From Favolaschia claudopus (Eukaryota > Basidiomycota > Agaricomycetes > Agaricales > Mycenaceae), in assembly GCA_037176885.1 (NCBI GenBank), contig JAWWNJ010000011.1, positions 2,542,001 to 2,606,000 on the forward strand: 64,000 nt of DNA, in the 5' to 3' direction. Positions 1 to 10,075 of the stretch are shown piece after piece. Numbering within the stretch: position 1 is the stretch's first letter; every line of letters starts with the position of its first letter. Under the pieces are notes generated by a model that was not told the origin of the DNA, ran no database searches, and was given only the letters and a program-made list of their open reading frames with translations. The translations under genes and the position numbers were made by a program.

Positions 1-422
1 AACGTTCTCAGTGAATATGCAGCAGTGAATTACATTTCGACGGGTCTGTCTGGCGCCTTTTGCTCACTCTTATTTACTGAATTTGTCCCAGAATTCTGTG
101 CCCAGAGACCCCGACTCGATTTCTTTAACATATATTGCCTTTGCAAGGACGCGCCGGCCCCGAGCCCGAATCGAATGGTACTTACTCATAAGTTATCTCT
201 CTAAAACACGCTAAGTCGTCTTCCGGCTACAACTTTCTTTCTGTCCTATACTGATCATAAATTGTCTCGGTGGGCAACCCGCAACCAAATAAATACAATA
301 TTACGCCGCAAAAGCTTCATCTCTGACAGCGACGAACCCATGAGGTGAGTTTCATCTTTGAGATGCGACAAGACGAAACAAAGAAGAAGAAAAAAAGGGG
401 AAATCCTCTCCTGGGTTGACAT

Positions 423-2040
423 GACCTGATCCCGAGTCGAACGGGTGAAAGCTGCTCGACTGATCTCATGGTCGAAAGCTTCGTAGCTGTAACCGCCTCG
501 CCGAGCAGGTCTTCGCTTGGGATGACGCTCATATTGTATTCAGATTCCGCGCTGAATCACCGTAAAGAGAAAAAGAAACTTATCCTAGCTGTTGAGCAAT
601 GAGAAGGAGACGGACTGCTTGCCTACCGGAGCGAAAGTGAATAGTTCCAAGGTACCGCTTCTCGAGGTGGATCTGGATTTTCGGTCATTGCGATTCAACT
701 TGATGCGACAAGGAAAAACGTCACGAACTTGAGGAATGGCCTGGCCCCGATTCGGGCGGGTAACCGGTGCTCGATTAATTCCCGAGTCACAATTCAAAAC
801 ATCGGTAGCAGACGAATAGCTCCTCAGCGATTGGTTTCATACTTCAAACCATCGTAGTAGCAGCGGTCTGCGGAGCGAGCCTGCGAGCAGGTCTTCGTTT
901 CGAATGATCCTGACGCCCGTGTTGTTCTTCCAGAGTACTGTAAAGGGAACCGGAAAAAATTAGACCATGACGCACGGCTTGCCTTCCGGAGTGAAGTGAA
1001 GCGAATACGGCTTGTCGAGGTAAATCTAGTGTTTCGGTTATTGCGATTCAAGGTGCGACAAGCCAAATAAATATTAATACCAAAGCAAGAGAGAAAAAGG
1101 GATATTTTTTCATGGGTACATGACCTGTACCCGAGTCGAACGGGTGACAGCTGCTTGATTAATCTCATGCTGGAGAGCTTCATACTAGTCGCAGCCGTCT
1201 CACCGAGCAGGTCTTCGCTTGTGATGATCATGAAGCCCATAAGTATTGTGCCTAAAGATCGCCAGATCACTGTGCTTCAGTACAGGAAAATTATCCTCTG
1301 TTTAGGAGACAGGCTGCTCGCCTGCCAGAGAGAACGCAAATTGGGTCCGGCTTGTCGATTCGAGGTGAATCTCGTTTTTCGGTTATTGCGATTCGACTAG
1401 GTCCGACAAGGAAAAAAGAAAAAGAAAACAGAGAAAAAGACCGGAAAATGATAGTTAATGCTTTCCTGGACATGACCTGGCCCCGAGTCGAACGGGTATC
1501 CGCTCCTCGATTGATTTCAATCGTAGTAGCAGCGGAGCGAGCAGGTCTTCGATTCTAGTCATGACTCCCATAGTGTACTTGCAGATAAATAAATGACTGA
1601 AGAAAAACAAAAACAATTACTATCCTCGAAAAGTCCGGGATCTACTGCGCATAACCTACCCCCGAGTCGAACGGGTGAAAGCTGCTCGATTGACTTCATG
1701 CTCGGAAGCTTCGTAGTTGCAGCGGCCTCACCGAGCAGGTCTTCGCTTGGGATGCATCGATCTACTGTATCCATATTCCGCGGTGATTTTAGTGAGAGTA
1801 CACAAAAGAGAGGAATTACTTGTCGGAGGGAAAACGAAGGCACGACTTGTCGAGGTGAGGTGAGTCTGATTGTTCGGTTATTGAGATTCTACCTGCGACA
1901 AGGAAAGAGAAAAAGACTAGAGAAAGCAAAAGCAAAACACTTCCAGGTGAACTGTCTATGACCTGAACCCGAATCGAACGGGTGAACGCAGCTCGGGTTG
2001 CTTTGATACTCGAAAATCTCGTAGTAGCAGTTGCAAGTCT
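423..2040 (-). repeat. Array of six tRNA-headed (SINE-like) repeats, family A
   Basis: Six degenerate copies read on the minus strand, with tRNA-like heads at about 423-511, 738-893, 1122-1213, 1474-1547, 1653-1741 and 1960-2040. Most heads start with GACCTG and end with CAGGTC, so the two ends can pair as an acceptor stem. Just inside the 3' end lies a T-arm, CCCG-TTCGACT-CGGG. Downstream of the heads comes a pyrimidine-rich stretch and then a 50-60 bp body bounded by CTTGTCG and CGACAAG (for example 1011-1062, 1351-1410, 1846-1902). The shared head-plus-body order suggests a tRNA-derived SINE rather than tRNA genes. The 738-893 copy carries extra sequence and the 1960-2040 copy is decayed. 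No protein-coding gene is supported here. Confidence 0.75.
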
Positions 2041-2099
2041 TCTGTCAGCGCGTCTGATCGTACCGGGAATTTGAAGGGCTGCGAGAGTAGAAAGCGGGT

Positions 2100-2789
2100 T
2101 GGAGGAATGACGTTGCGTCGGCGCGTGAGCGCCTAGGTGAATTTGGCTGGTCTCATAATGAATTAGCAGCGTTGCGTCTGAAGAGAACTCAGAAGATACA
2201 CACTTACTTCCCCCGATTCAGTCTGTGTCGGCGAGCGAGACGTTTAGACACGGGATTTTGAAGATTTGATATCGTTGTTGCGAGGGAACGAGCGGGAGAG
2301 TGGGGAGGGTGGGTATTGAACTGCATCGAATCGAATCGACGAGAGAAGAGCGAAGATTGCTGCTTGCGATGTCAAGGAGTTGACCGAGATAGTACAGGAT
2401 AAGTACTGCTGAGAGTGTGCAGATTCTTTGATGATAACCTGGCTGCACTGTACGTTGCTGTTGGAGACTTGAAGAGAGAGCGAGTCGGGTGCGGTATGGC
2501 CGGATCGTTATCGGTGAAATTCAGACGCGGATGCGATAGGTACATACATACATACATACATACATACATACCTTTGATGTTTCGAGCACTGCTGGGAAAG
2601 TGGGGAGAGCGAGAGCAGGAACGCGCAACTTGCAAGGAACGCGGCATTCATTGGATCGAATCGAATCAAGGACGAAAGAGAGCGAATAATCGACGGGGAA
2701 GTGCCCAGAAGAGTCCGGAGTTTGACGAAGGCCGGCTGAGAATCGAGACAGAGGTCGGAGAGTCGAGATGCGGGCATCGTGCGACGACG
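2100..2789. other. Non-coding stretch with a tetranucleotide microsatellite
   Basis: No gene supported. A (TACA)n tract lies at about 2540-2571. The stretches at about 2290-2360 and 2590-2690 resemble each other (GTGGGGAG followed by CGAATCGAATC), suggesting an old local duplication. The overlapping open frames are low-complexity and show no family motif. Confidence 0.5.
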
Positions 2790-2797
2790 AGTCGCGT

Positions 2798-3467
2798 TAG
2801 TGCTGGCCATAAATACGATACGAAAAAATATATTTTGAATATATTCAAATAAATATGAATATGATACGGTCCTTGGAGCCTCCGCTGAATATGAATACGA
2901 GTGAATATGAATACGCCAGAATATGGATATGAATATGATACGGCCGTGGCGTATTCAAATATATTTGAATGTGCTAGAATACGTTCTGAGGCATGATTTT
3001 GGCTCCTCGGCAGTGACTGCCGGCCGAGTTTGGGTGGTCTGTATCAGCTGCAGAGCTTGAAACGTGTCTTCCGAGGCATTCGGAATAGATCCGACCAGTC
3101 CCGGGCATCTCGGGTGAACATTCCATACCGGCAGAGACCGGCATCCTTAACCTTCGAGCCGTCCAATGTTGAAATTCGACCTTGCATATGGTGCAGGGCA
3201 TTCAAGACATTGAATAGATGGAACAGGAGTGATGATGAACCACATTAAACACCTATTTGACTTGGTTGCTGCGTCAGCTAGAGTGAGTTTGGGGGGAGGG
3301 AATATATTCAAATATATTCATAATATATTCATATTCAGCACCCATGAATATGAATATGATACACTACAAATACGATACGCCGCTGGCGTATTCAAAATTT
3401 CAGAATACGTTTGAATATGAATACGATACGGAAAATTCGTATCGTATCGTATTTATGGCCAGCACTA
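2798..3467. mobile_element. hAT-type MITE, 670 bp, with perfect TSD
   Basis: Terminal inverted repeats of about 25 bp begin TAGTGCTGGCC and match perfectly at the two ends. They are flanked by the 8-bp direct repeat AGTCGCGT at 2790-2797 and 3468-3475. An 8-bp target duplication and TIRs of this form are typical of the hAT superfamily. The interior is AT-rich with many GAATATGAATACG-like motifs and encodes no transposase, so the copy is non-autonomous. Confidence 0.9.
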
Positions 3468-3475
3468 AGTCGCGT

Positions 3476-4320
3476 ACATGCGATCGAGTCGTGTGCAGGT
3501 GGAAGTAAAGCGGCGTTCTCCTCCATTTCACTTCATACTCCCCCACGTCGTCAGTCGTCCGACGAGTCGGGCGCCGCAACTCCACGCTGACGTCGCCGCC
3601 CCCTCGAACTCCACATGCTGGTCGTATGGAGCGGCCTCGAGCGGCGCGGTGGTCGGAAGCTCGGACCCTCGACGCGAGAAAAGAGAGAGAGAGAAAATTT
3701 GATGACGTGAGAAATGATGTCAAAGGAGAATCAGCTGATTGTTGACCGCGAGAATGTGCGTGATTTGGCGTGGATCGTGATGATGATGGGGTTGTTTTTT
3801 GCTTGGTTGCGGTGTTTTTGGGGTTCCCTGAATCTAGTCCTCCTTCAAACTCATTTCCTTCGTTCTTGTCTGCTGAACCCTCCAAGCCCTAAGTACTTAC
3901 TTTCACAACCAAACGAATCGCTCAATAAATCCATCTGATTCCCCACATTTCCTGCATCTTACGTTGCTGTTCGCCGGCGCCCACATGCTTCCTTCGCTTC
4001 GGCTCCCACGTTACATGTGGGTATGAAATCACTGCATCACCGCCGCTTTCATTTTCATTCTCTCCTGTTTTCTAGATCTATTTTTCTCGAGGGCGAGGAA
4101 CGACAGACAGTTAGGATTATGTCTACCTATTTCTGAATTGTATGGATGTAAATATAATTATAGGGAGAACGCCGAACGGCGACGTTGAGGAGAACCCAAC
4201 AGGCACACGAACATCCGATTCGAACAACAACACCCGCCGCAAGCGAGGGCATGTAAAGGAAATTGATCTGCATTATTTGGATATGTGTGTACGGCATGAC
4301 ATATGCACGCTCCAAAAAAT
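3476..4320. other. Intergenic stretch without a recognised gene
   Basis: Short open frames only; none has a family motif or consistent splice structure. The distal part is the upstream region of the CFEM gene. Confidence 0.4.
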
Positions 4321-4322
4321 GA

Positions 4323-4330
4323 TATATAAA
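4323..4330 (+). promoter_or_regulatory. TATA box of the CFEM gene
   Basis: TATATAAA about 130 bp before the ATG at 4455, followed by a pyrimidine-rich leader, as is common in strongly expressed fungal secreted-protein genes. Confidence 0.5.
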
Positions 4331-4454
4331 CCCATCGAACCACTTTTTTGCCTCTCGTCGCTTTCTTCCTCCCAGTCAGCTTCGCTCCACACCCGCCTCT
4401 CCCGCCTAACCCCAAACTCCAAACCCTCTTCGTAAACCCAAACTAAAACACAAA

Positions 4455-5663
4455 ATGCGTTTCGCCGTCGCCCTCCTCGCCCTCGTCTCCACCGCCCTCG
4501 CCCAGTCCAGCGACAGCGCCTCGGCATCGCGCTCCAGCGCCTCCGCCTCGCGCTCCGAAGCCTCCGCCTCCCGCAGCTCCGCCATCTCCAGCGGCATCGC
4601 CGCCGGCTCGAGCATCCTCTCTGGTGCGGCTGCGAGTGCGAGCGCGGCGCTGCAGCCGTGTGCCCTCAACTGCATCGTCGCCGCCGCCGGTGCAACCGAG
4701 TGCAATGTGCCGTGAGTGACGTCTTCTCGCCTAGCGTTTCGCGTCCTCGCCTAGCGTTGTTCACTCGAGCTGACTATCCCCGCCCCCGCCCAGCACCAAC
4801 TTCACCTGCGCCTGCACCAACGCCGACTTCCAGGCCATGGCCAACTCCTGCCTCACCCTCGAGTGCAAGCCCGACGAGCTCGGCGTCGCTATGGGGCTCC
4901 AGGCGCAGCAGTGTGCCGCTCGTGAGTGTTTCTCCTCTCTCGCTCTCCTCCCTTCCATCCCTCTCCATCCCTCCTTCTCTTCCTTCCCCCTCCCATCCCC
5001 ACCCCTCTCCCAAACTTGAACTCGCCCATCTCTCTTCCTTCCCCAACTCCAACTCGCCCGACTCACTTCCTTCACTCGACCTTGACCTCACTCCCTTCCT
5101 TCCTTCCTCCGACCTTGAACTCACTCACGCACGCACTCCCCTCGTTCTAGTCTCCCTGAGCGCCACCGCCCGCCCGACCGCCACCGCCCCCTTCACGCCC
5201 TCCAACCCCGCCATGGACATCTCCGGCTCCCCCTCCGCCTCCAACAGCGCCAGCGGGAACACCGGCGCCGCCGTTAGCTTGCTCGGTGCGTGTTGTTTCT
5301 TCGTTCTTTCATTCAACCCCTTCTCGCGCTTCGTCGTCGTCCTCGCACCTTCCCTTCCCTAGTTACCTTCTTCGTATATCTTCCTCTTACCTTCTTCGTA
5401 TATTTTCCTCTTACCTTCTTCGTATATATTTTTTTCCTCCTGCCTTCTTCCCCCGCGCACGTTCTAAACGCCCCTCATCTGTTTTCGTGTACTTTCTTTT
5501 CGTCCTCGTCTTTCTCCCCATCTTCCCTCCCTCCCCTCCCTAATCAATCCATCATCGTCACTCAACACTAACCCACCCCCCAGGCCCCAACGGCGCCCGC
5601 GCCCTCCTCCTCGCCATGGGCACCGTCGTCGTCGGTGGTGTCGTTGGTGCTATCGTCGTCTAA
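4455..5663 (+). CDS. CFEM-domain protein, probably GPI-anchored
   Basis: Four exons phase cleanly: 4455-4711, 4794-4921, 5151-5285 and 5584-5663, giving 199 aa. Residues 1-17 form a signal peptide (MRFAVALLALVSTALAQ). A Ser/Ala-rich repeat follows (SASASRSS type), then a CFEM-like cysteine domain from about residue 72 to 127 with the elements PCALNC, ECNVP, FTCACTN, SCLTLEC and QQC. The tail is rich in Ser/Thr/Pro and ends in a hydrophobic segment (VVVGGVVGAIVV), the pattern of a GPI-attachment signal. CFEM proteins sit on the fungal surface and several bind haem or take part in adhesion; which of these applies cannot be read here. Unusually, the Ser-rich block comes before the CFEM domain as well as after it. 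The third intron is long (about 300 nt) and very pyrimidine-rich. Confidence 0.85.
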
Positions 5664-6190
5664 GCTTCTCTTTCATGATGCTTGATCGGTTCAAGGGGGT
5701 GTAATTGTTGGTTGTTGCAAGAGTGGGGGAACAGAAGGGTTGTGAAGTGAAACGAAAGTACGATACGATACAGATTATGACCCAGAGAGACACTTTTTTT
5801 GAATACCAGAGATTTTGTTGTTGTTCTTAGGAGCTGCTTCGTTCTGCGTTGCGTTCGGTTGCGTTCGGTATATCTACTGCAGTTGGGGAGTGGTAAACTG
5901 TTGATACGTTTGTGGGTGAGTTGGGAGGGCGTCTGGATCGTTGCTTGGGAGTGCATTGAGTTGTGAGTTTGGTGTGTGTGATGGATGGGTGGGTGGGGAA
6001 GGGGATGTTGAAGATCGATAGGTGTTGGAGCTCGGGTGCGCAAGTGGAAGAGTAGAGGGCTTGTGGAACGTGAGAGGAGGAGATTCATGATCAGAATACG
6101 CGATTCAACCGCAGTAAATTCGTTGGTTAGTTCATTAGTTCAATGGCAGTCAGTCAGTCGAGCATTAATATGGCGTGGAGATGAATTCCG
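5664..6190. other. 3' flank of the CFEM gene
   Basis: No gene seen. Contains the likely 3' UTR of the CFEM gene and unremarkable sequence up to the first family B repeat. Confidence 0.4.
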
Positions 6191-6194
6191 GGAA

Positions 6195-7287
6195 GGATAG
6201 TACTATAGTACCAAGTAATGAGATCTTAATTTGAAGATCTGGTAGCGGATGGCCCGCAGTTGCACCTCTTAATTGCGGAGAAGGGTATTGAGTCTGCAGA
6301 AGTTACCTGTTCGATTCGGGTCCGGGTCGTGCAACAACCGTGCCGTGCCTCGATACTGTTTTGCGCGCGAAAACATTACTTAAGCTTTGAAGTACTCTGA
6401 AACTTTTCAGTCGATGGCTAGTTTATCCGCAGCCAGTCCTGCCGTGTAAGTCAGTCTGCGTGAGGAGAGGACTCAGGATACTATAGTACTAGGTGACGAG
6501 ATTTCAGTTCCAAGCAAGACCTGGTTGCGGATGGACCGCAGTTGCACCTGTTGGGTGGTTTGATAGCGACAATTGTGTCTGCAGAAGTTGCCCGTTCGAT
6601 TCGGGCCCGGGTCGTCAATGGTACTCATTGTTCTTTTGACTTTTTCTCGTGGATCAAATCGTTCTATCGTTCCGCACCGTCTGAATCATTGGCATTGGCG
6701 TTTCGAAATCTGAATGATTTCATCTCTGCGATGCAGATACGTAGTAGGCTTAGCTAGAAGCTATTTTTTCTGTGTCAACGATCCAAGTCAACCTCCGAAA
6801 TCTTTCAACAGTCAACATCGATTCCGGAGAGGATACTTGGTAGGTCATGAGAGTTCAAGGTGAATTTAGTGACCTGGTTGCGGATGTCTCTTGCGCGTTA
6901 TAGAATTAATTGTGTTTGCAGCCGTAGTTGTCTGTTCGATTCAGGCTGAGGTCATGGCATAATCTGAAGGGGTTGAAGTTTTTTTCTCGCACCGTCGTCT
7001 GAACTCATGTAAATTGATCTGTCCTGCAGGGGCGAAAATTCAAGTCTGTCCAGGAAGGATAGGGGTTGAAGATCTTAAATACAGTCGACGTCCGGATTCC
7101 AAACTCTAACCATGAGAGTCGAAGTGTTTTCCGTTTCAATGTCCAATCTTGAGAACAGTCGGAAATAACTTGAAGTTCCGAATGATAAGATTTCTGAGAC
7201 CTGGTTGCGGATGGACCGCAATTGTATCTCTTGACGATTGGCTAAATTGAGTTTGCAGAAGTTACCCGTTCGATTCGGGTCTGGGTC
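6195..7287 (+). repeat. Four tRNA-headed (SINE-like) repeats, family B
   Basis: Heads at about 6236-6328, 6518-6613, 6871-6953 and 7198-7287. The best copy (7198-7287) starts GACCTGG and ends CTGGGTC (acceptor pairing with two wobbles). It has a perfect D-arm hairpin GCGG-ATGGA-CCGC, a possible anticodon stem CAATT/AATTG separated by 21 nt (room for an intron), and a T-arm CCCG-TTCGATT-CGGG. A block resembling GGATACTATAGTAC lies 20-40 bp before three of the heads, and TTTTTTCTCGC-like sequence follows three of them. Extra flanking homology plus degenerate heads argue for a dispersed repeat derived from a tRNA, not functional tRNA genes. It is related to family A through the GACCTG end and T-arm. 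Confidence 0.72.
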
Positions 7288-8582
7288 GTTTTGAGACACG
7301 GTGCTTTTTTCTCGCGGCGTCGTGTGTCGAATTTCACACCCAGGGCTATCGGTAGAAGGGAGTCTCTCAAACTTGAATCCGATAACAATGTCAACTTGCC
7401 GCCCCAGATCGCAGAAACTATCGTCACGCCCGTGACAGCCACCGGCACCACCCACCTCCACCCCATGCCCAAATCCAAACCCAACGTCCGGGCACCGGAC
7501 CCCGGCGCAGGCGTCCCCGTCGGTTTTGCATGCAGCGACGCGGACCTTGACTCTTCTGCCGCACGCGCCGCCGCTGCCGCCGCCGAGGTCTTGCTTTGAA
7601 CTGCGGGAATGCGTATCAATAGGGCGTCGGTTTGTGTGAGGAAGGAGCTGTTGGTGCGGAGGGAGTCGAAGTCGGAGTTGAGGGAGGAGAGGAGGGTGGG
7701 TTGGTTCATTGTTTTGGCGGTGTAGTATTTGAGGGACGTTGGGCTGTTAAAGAGGGAAGAATGGGGAATGAGCGAGGAGTGGATGGGATGGAATGGAATG
7801 AGGAAAGAAGGGAGCGCACCGAAAGAGCCCGTCAATCTCATCATTGAATACAAGGGAAGCATCGTGCCAGTTTTCCGTGGTGTAAATCGGTATCCTCGCA
7901 GGCGGATTGTTATCCGTGAGGCTGCAGAATTGGTATACGCAGCCATCGGTGCTATATGCCTATAGTAGTGAATTCGTATGTCAAATGAGAAGGAATTATT
8001 CAAATAAACAGCAAAATGGAACGCACGAGAATCGCACTAGCCCCCAGCCTCTCTGCATTCGAAATCAACTCCGTGGTGTTCCCCGTCTTGTTGACGTCGT
8101 CCCGCGAACACGAGAAAATCGCAACCCACGGCGTGGTGGAGGCGTCTTGTGTGAAATGGGATTTGTTGAATTGCACGGCGAGGGCTTCGATGACGTATTG
8201 TCCTGTGGACTGATTATTTTGGTTGAGTAGCAGGTTGAGGAGAGAGATTCAAAAGACAAACGTTATCCGTGACGGACGCATTCCCGCCCTCCGTGAGCAT
8301 GTACAGAGCGGTATTGACCGCGTTGTGATCGCCCGAGTCATCGTCGTGCCAGTTGAACACGAGGTGTCCTTGGGAAGCTCCTGGGGGTTCCAGGGTTTGA
8401 CGGTCGAAATTTCTGTTGAGAGCGAGACATTATTGGTTGGTTCATTTTTGTTGGGGCGAATGTGATTCGATTCGATTGGAACTGAAGCGAACTCACTCCG
8501 CACCGGTAGCCACCAACGAAGCTGCATTTACGCCGGCGAAAATGCTCGCACCGGTAAGGAGGATTAGTGAAAAGGCCTGCAT
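7242..8582 (-). CDS. Secreted/membrane protein, PA-domain-like, with repeat-derived C-terminus
   Basis: Five exons phase exactly on the minus strand: 8582-8497, 8412-8262, 8209-8027, 7959-7820 and 7743-7242, giving 353 aa. Residues 1-20 are a signal peptide (MQAFSLILLTGASIFAGVNA). The luminal part carries N-glycosylation sites (NAS, NKS, NKT, NTT) and the segment ERLGASAILAYSTDGCVYQF. This resembles the protease-associated domain of fungal PA-TM-RING proteins; the family call is tentative. An Ala-rich stretch precedes one membrane helix near residues 284-302 (WVVPVAVTGVTIVSAIW). No RING finger follows. Instead the frame runs into the antisense strand of the family B repeat at 7198-7287, which encodes TQTRIERVTSANSI and the stop. 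The gene may therefore be truncated by the repeat, or have adopted it as its 3' end. Confidence 0.7.
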
Positions 8583-10060
8583 TGGCGTTGGTACTTGTCG
8601 TCGAAGGTGGGTATCGTGGCAACTGGAAAAGAAAGAGAGAAAGGAAAACAGACAAAATGAATAGATGATCTACGCTGACCTTTATATATGAACGATGGGA
8701 CTGTCGGATTGTCATGGTGATACTTGATCGCTAAAGCACACAAACCTATGCCTTGACCTCGTCTATCATTCGCCGAGAAAACAACAGAGAGCCAGAATTA
8801 TATGCAACCATCTGCTTCATCTGTAGACTGGTCTCGTTGCGGGGCAACGGACTTTGTAGGGAAGGGAAGGAAGGTCTACGCACGATGAAGTTGCGTCGTC
8901 GACGATTTTCCAAAAGATTCGAAGCTTCACTCGCAGGCGTACCGCCATACTGTATACTTACTTACGTTCAACCAGTTTTCTGCCCTGGACTGGAAGATCA
9001 TCCGGCAGAATTATAGCTAACTTCTCGTACGTTTTCATAGAGGCGTCGATGAGCCGGTAAGTACTGATGCGACGAGGTCATGGTGGTGGAGAGGACAAAG
9101 TGCAGGAGCGCATCAAAGAAGCAATGATCATCATTCCCGGGCCGCCCGATGTTTGTCATTGTTCGCCTGAGCTTGTCGTCTCCCACCATGTTCTCCGTTC
9201 CCAACGTTCTAGCCATTCTGTTGAACTCTCGCTCATTGACACACTTCATTTGCCTGTGATTCTTAAGTCAACCCTTTTGGATTCCTTGCTGCACGCAACT
9301 CAACCCTCTCAAACGCTCTATCGACGAAAGAAAAATCGCTCTTTTCACTGTCAGCTCGCAATCAACTCGGACAACACTCGTCGTGCGTATACGGCGTGAC
9401 CAAACTTCAGATCTGTCAATGAATTCCCAAGACCGCAACATTGTGGCACATTCAAGTTTCCTTTGAGTAACACGTCGATTGACTCATTTCTATGCCGCAG
9501 TTCGGCGACGCTGACGTTGCTTGTATCAATTACTTGCTTTTCTTTCCACTCGCTGGTTCAGCCTGAGAACTGGTTGCTCGTTTTTGGTATGTACAGTCGC
9601 AACTCATGTGATTACCAAAACGTATCTCGACCACGCAACAGTGAATTTCTCGGCTTGATTCTCTACCAGGCGTCAATTCTTCTACACTGATTTCCATATG
9701 CCGAGGTGGACGTATGCAAATTTACGTGCGCCTTAACGGGTAAATTCGACTGTCGTATGCTGACTTCACAATAACGATGTTGGCAGTTCAGAACCAATGC
9801 GCTTTTGGCTGGGTACATATGGAGTTTTCCGGTGAGATTGCTGTATCGAGGCTCTATTTGTTCGCTCAACCGCCTATAGATGCCGACTTTGGTCGCTCAC
9901 GAGGGCATTCACCGAAACGCTGGTTGAGTTGCTTACCAATACCGCTGACGCGTGACGAATCCGGCCGATTATCAGATAAGACAACACGCATTCCTTCGGC
10001 AGGCTGCAGCAGTATTTAAACACTCTATTCCCGTCAGTCGTTCCTAACCCATCTCAACAC
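8583..10060. other. Intergenic stretch without a recognised gene
   Basis: About 1.5 kb between divergent genes. Open frames are short, overlap on both strands and show no domain motif. It presumably holds both promoters. Confidence 0.4.
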
Positions 10061-10075
10061 CCACTCTCGCAGAAA

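Noticed and set aside
2540..2571. CRISPR-like or satellite array
   Set aside because: A plain tetranucleotide microsatellite with no spacers.
4761..5124. Minus-strand frames of 104-116 codons rich in Glu/Gly/Arg
   Set aside because: Antisense shadows of the pyrimidine-rich CFEM exons and introns.
7198..7287. A functional tRNA gene with intron
   Set aside because: Wobble pairs in the acceptor stem, an over-long and copy-variable anticodon region, and conserved flanks shared with three other copies fit a repeat better.
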